NCBI RefSeq assembly: GCF_027920745.1
Contig: NZ_JAQIBB010000046.1
Location: forward strand, 14,012-78,011
Reading direction: 5' to 3'
DNA from: Gallibacterium faecale
GTDB taxonomy: Bacteria > Pseudomonadota > Gammaproteobacteria > Enterobacterales > Pasteurellaceae
Length of the DNA stretch: 64,000 bases
A program made the position numbers and the translations under genes. This document shows, one piece after another, positions 45,546 through 53,680 of this stretch (within the stretch, counting starts at the first letter, position 1; each line of letters starts with the position of its first letter). Below the pieces are notes generated by a model. It was not told the origin of the DNA. It worked only from the letters and a program-made list of their open reading frames with translations, and ran no database searches.

Positions 45546-46325
45546 ATGGAACAACTTAATCAAAATCAACAAACTGAAATGGGAGAAGATGTTACCCATT
45601 TCGGTTTTAAAACAGTGGCAAAATCAGAAAAGCAAAAACTTGTTGCTAATGTTTTTCATTCTGTGGCAGATAAATATGATTTGATGAACGATCTTTTATC
45701 ATTTGGTATTCATCGTGTTTGGAAGCGTTTTACCATTGATTGTAGTGGGGTAAGAAAAGGGCAAAAAGTGCTGGATCTGGCTGGTGGAACAGGCGATTTT
45801 ACAGCAAAATTTTCTCGATTAGTCGGGGAAACCGGTCAAGTCATTTTGGCCGATATTAACGATTCTATGTTACAAGTTGGCCGGGAAAAATTACGTAATT
45901 TAGGCGTAGTGGGGAATGTAGAGTATGTGCAAGCAAATGCAGAAATGTTGCCGTTTGCAGATAATACATTCGATTGCATTGTAATTAGTTTTGGGTTGCG
46001 TAATGTAACGGATAAAGATAAGGCCTTACGCTCGATGTATCGTGTGTTAAAACCGGGTGGTCGTTTATTAGTATTAGAATTTTCTAAACCAATTTTAGAG
46101 CCATTGAGTAAGGTGTATAACTTTTATTCATTCAATATTTTGCCAAAAGTGGGCGAAGTCGTAGTGAATGATGCAGACAGTTATCGTTATTTGGCAGAGT
46201 CTATTCGGATGCACCCTGAACAATCTGTATTAGAACAGATGATGATTGATGCTGGATTTGAACAAACACAATATTACAATTTAACCGCAGGGATTGTAGC
46301 GTTACATCGTGGTTATAAGTTTTAA
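45546..46325 (+). CDS. ubiE: Ubiquinone/menaquinone C-methyltransferase UbiE
   Basis: SAM-dependent C-methylation of demethylmenaquinone and of the ubiquinone precursor. 259 residues. TTHFGFKTVAKSEK-type start (VTHFGFKTVAKSEKQKL), SAM loop VLDLAGGTGDFTAKF, NDSMLQVGREKL, SFGLRNVTDKDKALRSMYRVLKPGGRLLVLEFS and final LTAGIVALHRGYKF are all diagnostic. First of the ubiE-ubiJ-ubiB set, as in E. coli. Confidence 0.97.
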   Translation: MEQLNQNQQTEMGEDVTHFGFKTVAKSEKQKLVANVFHSVADKYDLMNDLLSFGIHRVWKRFTIDCSGVRKGQKVLDLAGGTGDFTAKFSRLVGETGQVILADINDSMLQVGREKLRNLGVVGNVEYVQANAEMLPFADNTFDCIVISFGLRNVTDKDKALRSMYRVLKPGGRLLVLEFSKPILEPLSKVYNFYSFNILPKVGEVVVNDADSYRYLAESIRMHPEQSVLEQMMIDAGFEQTQYYNLTAGIVALHRGYKF

Positions 46326-46334
46326 AGGCAGCCT

Positions 46335-46967
46335 ATGACACTCTCATCAATTAAACAACAACTTATGTTGCCACAATTTGCGAATGGCTTATTTGAGCAA
46401 GGGTTAAATTATTTAATGCAACGTAGTGAGGGAATCGAACCTCATCTACGTAAATTGAATGGAAAAGTGCTGTCGATTTCTTTTAAACAAGGTGGTCATG
46501 CGTATCTGATTTTTTCTCATCAACGTATTGATGTGTTAGCCAATTATGAAGGTGATGCAGATTGTGTTGTAACAGCGGATGCGAATGTATTGTGGCAACG
46601 ACCGCAAAAAAGCCAATTAGCTGATTTTATCAATCGTCAACAAATTGTTTTTCAAGGGGATTTACAAGTGTTACAAGAAACAGTAGCACTATTTGAACAA
46701 TTAGAAAAAGATCCCGCGGAATTGTTGTCACCTTACCTAGGTGATGTGGCTGCACATATGTTGACCCGAGGTGTACAACAATTACAACAACAGCTGACAA
46801 AACAGTTACAAACTAGTGAACGTCATTGGGGAGAACGTTTAACAGAAGAGTGGCAACTTATTGCACCAACACTCGCCTTAGTTCATTTTTATGATCAAGT
46901 CGCCAGTTTAGAACAGGATCTACAACGTCTTGAAGCTAAAATTAATCGCTTGACAGGAACAGTATGA
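46335..46967 (+). CDS. ubiJ: Ubiquinone biosynthesis accessory factor UbiJ
   Basis: Lipid-binding SCP2-fold protein that scaffolds the Ubi enzyme complex. 210 residues: SCP2-like domain about 15-110 (LNGKVLSISF, ADCVVTADANVLWQ), then AAHMLTRGVQQLQQQL and a C-terminal coiled coil (SLEQDLQRLEAKINRLTG). Located between ubiE and ubiB, overlapping ubiB by 4 nt. Confidence 0.92.
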   Translation: MTLSSIKQQLMLPQFANGLFEQGLNYLMQRSEGIEPHLRKLNGKVLSISFKQGGHAYLIFSHQRIDVLANYEGDADCVVTADANVLWQRPQKSQLADFINRQQIVFQGDLQVLQETVALFEQLEKDPAELLSPYLGDVAAHMLTRGVQQLQQQLTKQLQTSERHWGERLTEEWQLIAPTLALVHFYDQVASLEQDLQRLEAKINRLTGTV

Positions 46968-48604
46968 AATTAAAACAGTATTTTCGTTTCTATCAAATTA
47001 TTCGGGTCATGTTGCAATATGGATTAGATGAAGCATTACCTGAAATTTCATTAACCCGTCCAATCCGTTGTGTAAGTAAACTATTTTTTTGGATCAAAAA
47101 TGAACATACTGATAAATCTTTAGGTTTACGGTTACGGTTAGCGTTCCAGACCTTAGGACCAGTATGGATTAAATTTGGTCAGATGCTTTCGACGCGTCGG
47201 GATCTGTTTCCACCAGAAATTGCGGATGAATTGGCTTTATTACAAGATAAAGTAGAACCTTTTTCAGGTGATTTAGCTAGAGCAGAAATTGAAAAGGCAT
47301 TAGGCGGTAAAATTGAACAGTGGTTTGATGACTTTGATGAGAAGGCATTAGCTTCCGCTTCAATTGCACAAGTGCATACAGGGCGATTTAATGCGAAACA
47401 AGCTTTGGCAGGAAAAGAGGTGGTATTTAAGGTTATTCGCCCAGATATTCAGCCCGTGATTGCCTTAGATATTGGATTAATGTATCGGATTGCAAAATGG
47501 ATTCCTCGTTTAACCAAAGAAGGATATCGATTACGTCCAGTAGAGGTCGTGCAAGAGTATGAGAAAACCTTGTTGGCGGAATTAGATTTACGCCAAGAGA
47601 TGTTAAATGCAATTCAATTACGACAAAACTTTTTAGATAGTCCAATGCTTTATGTACCAGAGATGTATCCTGATTTTTGTCATAAAAATATGATTGTAAT
47701 GGAACGGATCTATGGTATTCCTATTTCTGATATTGCTGCATTAGAAGCCAATGGAACAGATATGAAACTATTAGCGGAGCGTGGAGTACAAGTCTTTTTT
47801 ACCCAAGTTTTTCGTGATAGTTTTTTCCATGCAGATATGCATCCAGGCAACATTTTTGTGAGTTATGATCATCCTGAATCACCACAGTATATTGGTATTG
47901 ATTGTGGTATTGTCGGCACATTAAATAGTGAAGATAAACGTTATTTAGCCGAAAACTTTCTGGCCTTTTTTAATCGAGATTATCGCCGTGTTGCACAATT
48001 ACATATTGATTCAGGTTGGGTGCCAGAAGATACGAATTTAGATGAGTTTGAACAGGCTTTCCGAATTGTTTGTGAGCCCATTTTTTCTAAACCATTAGCC
48101 GAAATTTCTTTTGGTCATGTGTTATTGAATTTATTTAATACTGCACGTCGTTTCCAGATGCAAGTACAACCGCAATTAGTGTTATTGCAAAAAACTTTAT
48201 TGTATATCGAAGGCTTGGGACGCCAACTTTATCCGCAATTAGATTTATGGCAAACAGCAAAACCGTTCTTGCAAAACTGGATGAATGAGCAAATTAGTGT
48301 GAAGAAAATGTATCGTGATTTTCAATCACATATTCCTTATTTACGAGAACATTTTGCTTCTTTCCCACAAACATTGCATCAGGCATTGCTGGAGCAGAAA
48401 GAGATTAAACGTGAACTGGTGTTGATTCGCCAAGAATTTAAGTTACAGCAACGAAAAAATACCCAACGTGTGTATGGCGTTATTGTGGCGAGTTTGCTAT
48501 TCTTTGGCGGTTTGTTTGGCTATCCATTTTTGCCAAGTTGGTTAAGTCTGAGTTTATTAGTGATTGCAACTGGCTTATTGGTAAGAACGGTTTTACAGAA
48601 ATAA
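46964..48604 (+). CDS. ubiB: Ubiquinone biosynthesis atypical kinase/ATPase UbiB
   Basis: ABC1/COQ8-family ATPase required for ubiquinone assembly. 546 residues. The family KxGQ motif appears as IKFGQMLSTRRDLFPPE, with ASIAQVHTGRF, catalytic-loop DSFFHADMHPGNIFV, and IGIDCGIVGTL. Two C-terminal membrane helices lie near 500-545 (VYGVIVASLLFFGGLFGYPFL, LSLSLLVIATGLLV). Start overlaps ubiJ; tatA begins 78 nt after its stop. Confidence 0.96.
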   Translation: MKLKQYFRFYQIIRVMLQYGLDEALPEISLTRPIRCVSKLFFWIKNEHTDKSLGLRLRLAFQTLGPVWIKFGQMLSTRRDLFPPEIADELALLQDKVEPFSGDLARAEIEKALGGKIEQWFDDFDEKALASASIAQVHTGRFNAKQALAGKEVVFKVIRPDIQPVIALDIGLMYRIAKWIPRLTKEGYRLRPVEVVQEYEKTLLAELDLRQEMLNAIQLRQNFLDSPMLYVPEMYPDFCHKNMIVMERIYGIPISDIAALEANGTDMKLLAERGVQVFFTQVFRDSFFHADMHPGNIFVSYDHPESPQYIGIDCGIVGTLNSEDKRYLAENFLAFFNRDYRRVAQLHIDSGWVPEDTNLDEFEQAFRIVCEPIFSKPLAEISFGHVLLNLFNTARRFQMQVQPQLVLLQKTLLYIEGLGRQLYPQLDLWQTAKPFLQNWMNEQISVKKMYRDFQSHIPYLREHFASFPQTLHQALLEQKEIKRELVLIRQEFKLQQRKNTQRVYGVIVASLLFFGGLFGYPFLPSWLSLSLLVIATGLLVRTVLQK

Positions 48605-48682
48605 TGCAATGATTATGGCTAGTCTCTAGGTAAGAGTAGCGGTATAATTTGACGAAATTTTTTTACTTATCGAGGTATTATT

Positions 48683-48913
48683 ATGGGTGGAATTAGTATT
48701 TGGCAACTGTTGATTATCGTATTAATTGTTGTATTACTTTTCGGAACAAAGAAATTAAAAACATTAGGTTCAGATCTTGGTGAATCAGTCAAAGGCTTTA
48801 AAAAAGCAATGAGTGATGATAATGAAAAAGATGCTGAATTTAAGAAATCTATTGAATCACAAACCAGCTCGACTAGCGAAACAGCAAAAAGCAAAGATAA
48901 AGAGCAGGCATAA
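48683..48913 (+). CDS. tatA: Twin-arginine translocase subunit TatA
   Basis: Pore-forming subunit for export of folded proteins. 76 residues: MGGISIWQLLIIVLIVVLLFG membrane helix with the FGTKKLKTLGSDLGESVKGFKKAM hinge and amphipathic helix, then a short acidic, serine-rich tail. It precedes tatB by 2 nt. Confidence 0.96.
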   Translation: MGGISIWQLLIIVLIVVLLFGTKKLKTLGSDLGESVKGFKKAMSDDNEKDAEFKKSIESQTSSTSETAKSKDKEQA

Positions 48914-48915
48914 CT

Positions 48916-49455
48916 GTGTTTGATATAGGTTTTTCAGAACTTGTTCTGATTTTTGTCATCGGTTTAGTTGTATTGGGGCCACAGCGTTTGCCTGTGGCTA
49001 TTCGTACCGTAGTCAGTTGGATTCGTACACTCCGCAATCTAGCGAATAATGTACAATCAGAGCTGGCACAAGAATTAAAACTACAAGAGCTGCAAGAAAG
49101 CATCAAAAAAGCTGAACATCTTAATCTATCATCTCTTTCCCCTGAGTTAAGCAAAACGGTCGAAGAGTTAAAAGCGTCAGCAGCGAAAATGCAACAGCAG
49201 TTGGATCAACAAACACAAGCAGCAAATCAAACGGTTGAACAGTTAAAATCATCTGTTGAATCAGGGTCTTCAGCTTCTCAAACAGCTAATGAACAATCAG
49301 CAACGGAAGTATTGCCTGATGAGCAAGCGGAATTAGCTGAAATTGATGAAGAAAAGTTGATTTTAGAACAGCATAGTGATGATTTAGCTACTTATGATCC
49401 AATGACCAGTGCTGAGCAAGCAAATATTACCAACAAAGAGAAAAAAGATTCATAA
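48916..49455 (+). CDS. tatB: Twin-arginine translocase subunit TatB
   Basis: Receptor partner of TatC. 179 residues starting at GTG 48916, 2 nt after tatA: MFDIGFSELVLIFVIGLVVLGPQRLPVAIRTV with the TatB-typical glutamate in the helix and a GPxRLP hinge. Then a long amphipathic helix and a coiled, glutamine- and alanine-rich tail with an acidic end. tatC follows after 23 nt. Confidence 0.95.
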   Translation: MFDIGFSELVLIFVIGLVVLGPQRLPVAIRTVVSWIRTLRNLANNVQSELAQELKLQELQESIKKAEHLNLSSLSPELSKTVEELKASAAKMQQQLDQQTQAANQTVEQLKSSVESGSSASQTANEQSATEVLPDEQAELAEIDEEKLILEQHSDDLATYDPMTSAEQANITNKEKKDS

Positions 49456-49478
49456 TTGTCGTTCAATGAGGGAAGGCT

Positions 49479-50210
49479 ATGCCGAGTGTTGATGAATCTC
49501 AACCGCTAATTACCCATTTAGTTGAGTTACGCAATCGCATTTTAAAAAGTTTTATTTGTGTATTGATTGTGTTTATTGCATTAGTTTATTTTGCTAATGA
49601 TATTTACCACATTGTTTCTGAGCCTTTAATTAAGGAATTACCAAATAACTCAACAATGATTGCAACTAATATTGTTGCACCATTTTTTACACCAATTAAA
49701 TTAACCGCAATTACAGCAATCTTTTTGTCTGTGCCTTATATCTTGTATCAAGTGTGGGCATTTATCGCCCCGGCATTATATAAGCACGAAAAACGTTTAA
49801 TTTATCCATTATTAGTATCTAGTACCTTATTGTTTTATATTGGTGTTGCCTTTGCTTACTATGTTGTATTCCCTTTGGTGTTTTCATTTTTAACCAAAAC
49901 TGCACCAGAAAGTGTTGCGATTGCAACGGATATTAGCAGCTATTTAGATTTTGTATTAACCCTATTTTTAGCTTTTGGGATCTGTTTTGAAGTACCCGTA
50001 GCGATTATTTTATTATGCTGGAGTGGTGTCGTTAGCGTAGCTAGCTTAAAAGAAAAACGCCCTTATATCTTAGTTGGTGCGTTTGTCATCGGGATGTTAT
50101 TAACACCACCAGATGTCTTTTCTCAAACATTACTTGCAGTACCTATGTACCTCTTATTTGAGGTCGGCGTATTCTTTGCTCGATTCTATCAACCGAAAGA
50201 AGAAGAGTAG
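49479..50210 (+). CDS. tatC: Twin-arginine translocase subunit TatC
   Basis: Six-helix core of the Tat receptor that binds the twin-arginine signal. 243 residues. PSVDESQPLITHLVELRNRILKSF carries the conserved H-L-x-E-L-R cytoplasmic tip, then SVPYILYQVWAFIAPALYKHEKR and FGICFEVPVAIILL with the conserved glutamate in the fourth helix region. Completes tatABC. Confidence 0.96.
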   Translation: MPSVDESQPLITHLVELRNRILKSFICVLIVFIALVYFANDIYHIVSEPLIKELPNNSTMIATNIVAPFFTPIKLTAITAIFLSVPYILYQVWAFIAPALYKHEKRLIYPLLVSSTLLFYIGVAFAYYVVFPLVFSFLTKTAPESVAIATDISSYLDFVLTLFLAFGICFEVPVAIILLCWSGVVSVASLKEKRPYILVGAFVIGMLLTPPDVFSQTLLAVPMYLLFEVGVFFARFYQPKEEE

Positions 50211-50234
50211 TCAATTATTTTGATTCATTTTTGG

Positions 50235-50261
50235 ATAACCGCCAACTTGTTTGGCGGTTAT
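50235..50261 (+). other. Strong hairpin between tatC and hemB
   Basis: ATAACCGCCAA (50235-50245) pairs perfectly with TTGGCGGTTAT (50251-50261) around a 5-nt loop, 24 nt after tatC. There is no T-run, so it is either a Rho-related or RNA-processing structure rather than a standard intrinsic terminator. Confidence 0.55.
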
Positions 50262-50317
50262 GCCATTATCAGTAAAGAATAATTTTGTAGAACAATTATT
50301 AAATAAGGAAGGTTGTG

Positions 50318-51334
50318 ATGACTCAACAAATTTTTTCAGCATTCCCTGTACGTCGTATGCGTAGAATGCGTAAACAGGATTTTAGTCGTCGTTTAATGGC
50401 AGAAAATAAATTAAGTGTAGATGATTTAATCTATCCAGTATTTGTGATCGAAGGTGAAAATCATCGTGAGGCAGTACCATCAATGCCGGGAGTGGAACGT
50501 TTAACTATCGATCAATTACTGATTGAAGCAGGTGAATTAGTAAAATATGGCGTTCCAATGATTGCTTTATTCCCAGTAGTACCGCAAGAGAAGAAGTCAC
50601 TAATGGCAGAAGAAGCTTATAATCCACAAGGCTTAGCACAGCGTGCAGTACGTGCCTTAAAGCAAGCTTATCCTGATTTAGGAGTAATGACTGATGTGGC
50701 ATTAGATCCATTCACTACCCATGGTCAAGATGGCATTATTGATGAAACAGGTTATGTATTAAATGATATTACAACCGAAGTATTGGTGAAACAGGCTGTT
50801 TCTCATGCGGAGGCTGGTGCTGATGTTGTTGCACCAAGTGATATGATGGATGGTCGTATTGGTGCTATTCGTGCAGCACTTGAAGAAAAAGGTTTTATTA
50901 ATACGTTGATTATGGCGTATTCTGCAAAATATGCGTCTTGCTTCTATGGTCCATTCCGTGATGCAGTGGGCTCATCATCTAACTTAAAAGGTGGCAACAA
51001 ATTTACTTATCAACTTGATCCAGCCAATAGTGATGAAGGTTTGCAAGAAGTTGGTTTAGATTTGCAAGAAGGTGCAGATATGGTGATGGTAAAACCAGGG
51101 ATGCCATATTTAGATATGGTATGGCGAGTTAAACAACACTTTGGTGTACCGACATTTTCTTATCAAGTATCAGGTGAGTATGCAATGCAAATGGCTGCTA
51201 TTCAGAACGGTTGGTTAAAAGAAAAAGAAAGTATTATGGAAAGCTTATTGTGTTTTAAACGTGCTGGAGCCGATGGTATCTTAACCTATTTTGCGAAACG
51301 CGTTGCACAATGGTTAGCTGAAGAACAGAAATAA
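50318..51334 (+). CDS. hemB: Delta-aminolevulinic acid dehydratase HemB (Mg-type)
   Basis: Condenses two 5-aminolevulinates to porphobilinogen. 338 residues from ATG 50318 (GTG one codon earlier is possible); AAGGAAGG upstream. Schiff-base lysines lie in MAYSAKYASCFYGPFRD and MVKPGMPYLDM. The metal region reads DVALDPFTTHGQDGI, with aspartates where zinc enzymes have three cysteines, so this is the cysteine-less, magnesium-stimulated type known from Pseudomonas rather than the E. coli zinc type. Two nt before the next gene. Confidence 0.95.
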   Translation: MTQQIFSAFPVRRMRRMRKQDFSRRLMAENKLSVDDLIYPVFVIEGENHREAVPSMPGVERLTIDQLLIEAGELVKYGVPMIALFPVVPQEKKSLMAEEAYNPQGLAQRAVRALKQAYPDLGVMTDVALDPFTTHGQDGIIDETGYVLNDITTEVLVKQAVSHAEAGADVVAPSDMMDGRIGAIRAALEEKGFINTLIMAYSAKYASCFYGPFRDAVGSSSNLKGGNKFTYQLDPANSDEGLQEVGLDLQEGADMVMVKPGMPYLDMVWRVKQHFGVPTFSYQVSGEYAMQMAAIQNGWLKEKESIMESLLCFKRAGADGILTYFAKRVAQWLAEEQK

Positions 51335-51335
51335 T

Positions 51336-51884
51336 ATGACGAACGAATTCAGCATTGAACAACAGCGAGCAACTTTACAGCAACAGTTTCCACAATATCA
51401 ACTGGTATCTGGGTGGGGCAATCCACAAGCAGAAATTATGTTTATCGGTGATGCGCCGGGTAAAGATGAGTGGGAGCGAGGACCTTTTGCTAGTACAAGC
51501 GGTAAGTTTTTTGATCAGATGCTGAATTCAATCGGTTTAGTTAGAGAGAATATTTATTTAACGAATGTAGTTAAATTTCGCCCAGAAAAGCGAGATCCTA
51601 ATCAACGGGAAATAGCCGCTTTTGCAGATTGGTTACAGGCAGAGATAAGGTTAGTACAGCCAAAAATTATTGTGCCTTTTGGACGCATTGCTTTATCGGT
51701 ATTCTTGCCTGATCTAAAACTTAGTGAAGTACATGGGCAATTATTATCTCTAACTAAACAAGAGCAATCTTTTTTATTATTGCCAGTGTATCACCCAGCA
51801 GCGGCAATGCATAATGGAAAAATTCGCCCAATGTTGAAACAAGATTTTCTTACATTGGGCGAAGTATGGAATGAGTTAGATTAA
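51336..51884 (+). CDS. Uracil-DNA glycosylase superfamily protein lacking Fe-S cysteines
   Basis: 182 residues of the family-4-like UDG fold: IMFIGDAPGKDEWERGPFASTSGKFFDQML (motif 1, GDAPG; water-activating region), NVVKFRPEKRDPNQREIAAFADWLQAEI, IIVPFGRIALSVFL and motif 2 YHPAAAM. Unlike family-4 enzymes, it contains no cysteine at all, so it cannot hold the [4Fe-4S] cluster, and it lacks the KRRIH insert of UdgX. It may be a SMUG2-like or divergent glycosylase. It begins 1 nt after hemB and converges with aphA, overlapping by 3 nt. Confidence 0.75.
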   Translation: MTNEFSIEQQRATLQQQFPQYQLVSGWGNPQAEIMFIGDAPGKDEWERGPFASTSGKFFDQMLNSIGLVRENIYLTNVVKFRPEKRDPNQREIAAFADWLQAEIRLVQPKIIVPFGRIALSVFLPDLKLSEVHGQLLSLTKQEQSFLLLPVYHPAAAMHNGKIRPMLKQDFLTLGEVWNELD

Positions 51885-52594
51885 TAACTTGAGTTAATTA
51901 ATACTTCTTCACCATAGCCACCGAGTGTTGGCATTGGTAAATAAGTAGAATTTGGGGCACGCATAATACGAATACCACGAATTCCTGCTTCTTTTGCTGC
52001 TAACACATCATCATCACTATCACCATAATGAATACTGATTTTATGAGCTAAGATAGCTGGTGTTTTGTTGTATTTTGTTTTGCGTGGACGATCACCCATA
52101 AAATCAACTGGGTGCATATTTTTAACGCCAAGTGCTTTTTCTAGAATTGGTGTTACGCCATCAACTTTACCTGCTGTTCTACCAGTAATAAAGTAAACAC
52201 TGTCACCACGTTCTTGGTGCATCTTAATCAACTCTTTAGCCGCTTCTTTTGGAATAGAATATTTATCGCAACCTGCATTAACTTCATCCCAAAATTCTTG
52301 TTTTTTCAAATATTCAAAGCCATTTGGTGAATATTTTTGTTGGCCATAATAGAAGCAAGGGCTAGAAAATAACACGGTATCATCGATATCAAAGCTAACA
52401 TTAATCGGCCCTTTTCCTTCCAAGCTTTTTTTGATTTGTTCGATTGATACCCAATGAATTGGTGCTTGTTGCAACATTTCACGTGCATTTGTACCTGGTT
52501 CTGTATAAGGTTCGACTTTTGCCGCAGAAACGGTTACTGCTGTTGAAGCAAGTAATACAGCAAGTGAAAGTTTCTTCCATGTTATAGACATCAT
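51881..52594 (-). CDS. aphA: Class B acid phosphatase AphA
   Basis: Periplasmic metal-dependent phosphatase and phosphotransferase of the HAD superfamily. 237 residues with a signal peptide (about 1-24, ending VSAA). Nucleophile D69 and acid D71 are in VSFDIDDTVLFSSPCFYYG, followed by YFITGRT, a lysine in RPRKTKYNKTP and HYGDSDDDVLAAKEAG. AAGGAG precedes the start by 5 nt. It lies 16 nt after afuC on the same strand, so it appears to be the fourth gene of the afuABC operon. Confidence 0.93.
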   Translation of the reverse strand: MMSITWKKLSLAVLLASTAVTVSAAKVEPYTEPGTNAREMLQQAPIHWVSIEQIKKSLEGKGPINVSFDIDDTVLFSSPCFYYGQQKYSPNGFEYLKKQEFWDEVNAGCDKYSIPKEAAKELIKMHQERGDSVYFITGRTAGKVDGVTPILEKALGVKNMHPVDFMGDRPRKTKYNKTPAILAHKISIHYGDSDDDVLAAKEAGIRGIRIMRAPNSTYLPMPTLGGYGEEVLINSSY

Positions 52595-52610
52595 TACAAC
52601 TCCTTAATGA

Positions 52611-53666
52611 TTATTGTTGTTTGTTTAATAAGAAAATACCTGTGCTTGCGAACTGAAGATATGCCTCTTTAGTTTGTGCATTAAAATGTTCAGGTGCAAG
52701 ATTAACAAGTAACTCATCGTTACCCCAAGTAATAATAATTTCCCAATGGTTACCCATATAAACGGCTGATTTAATTTGACAGCGAGTTTCAGGCGAACCT
52801 TGTTCGGTTAGCATTATTGCTTCAGGACGAATACCTACCAGACATTCTCCATCTGGTACATTAAAGTCAGCAGCTTGTTCAAGGGATAATGTATATCCAT
52901 TGATTGTCACTTGGTTGCCTTGTAGGCTACCATTTAAGATACTGGCTTCTCCCATGAATTTAGCAAGGAAAAGAGAATTTGGACGTTGGTAAAGCACTTT
53001 TGCAGGTGCTTTTTGCATAATTTTTCCTTTATTCATAACGATAACTTCATCAGAAACCGCAAAAGCTTCACTTTGGTCATGGGTAACGTAAAGTGAAGTA
53101 ATACTAAATTTTTGCTGCAATTCACGAATCTTTTCACGCATACTACGACGCAAGTTTGCATCTAAGTTACTTAAAGGTTCATCAAATAACAATACTTTAG
53201 GTTTTAAGACTAAAGCCCGAGCTAAAGCAACACGTTGTTGTTGCCCACCCGAAATTTGATCAACATAACGATCACCAAAGCCTGCCAAGTCAACTAATTC
53301 TAGTGCTTCTTCAACGCGTTGTTTACGCTCTTCGGGAGCAACGCCTAACATTTTTAAGCCATAACCAACATTATCGGCAATCGACATATGTGGGAAGAGG
53401 GCATAGGATTGGAAAACAATACAAATATCACGGCTTTGAATAGATGATTTTGTCACATCTTCACCATCAATAAAGATCTGGCCTGTTGTTGGACGTTCTA
53501 GACCAGAAACAAGACGGAGAATAGTAGTTTTACCGCAACCAGAAGGCCCTAATAATGTTGTCATGGTACCTCGTTTGATAGTTAAACTGAGATCATCGAT
53601 CACAACAGATTTACCAAAACGTTTAGTGACATTTTTTAATACAAGAAAGTTATTATCGTTATTCAT
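52611..53666 (-). CDS. afuC: ABC transporter ATPase AfuC (sugar-phosphate/FbpC-like)
   Basis: ATP-hydrolysing subunit energising import through AfuB. 351 residues with Walker A GPSGCGKTT (40-48), Q-loop IVFQSYALFPHMS, signature ISGGQQQRVALARAL, Walker B KVLLFDEPLSNLD, H-loop YVTHDQSEA, and a C-terminal TOBE domain. It sits 14 nt after afuB. Annotated relatives are often called iron(III) transporters; the binding-protein features here point to sugar phosphates. Confidence 0.9.
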   Translation of the reverse strand: MNNDNNFLVLKNVTKRFGKSVVIDDLSLTIKRGTMTTLLGPSGCGKTTILRLVSGLERPTTGQIFIDGEDVTKSSIQSRDICIVFQSYALFPHMSIADNVGYGLKMLGVAPEERKQRVEEALELVDLAGFGDRYVDQISGGQQQRVALARALVLKPKVLLFDEPLSNLDANLRRSMREKIRELQQKFSITSLYVTHDQSEAFAVSDEVIVMNKGKIMQKAPAKVLYQRPNSLFLAKFMGEASILNGSLQGNQVTINGYTLSLEQAADFNVPDGECLVGIRPEAIMLTEQGSPETRCQIKSAVYMGNHWEIIITWGNDELLVNLAPEHFNAQTKEAYLQFASTGIFLLNKQQ

Positions 53667-53680
53667 AAAACAACCTCAAT

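Noticed and set aside
50235..50261. Intrinsic terminator after tatC
   Set aside because: The stem is strong but no T-run follows on either strand, so it was listed only as a hairpin.
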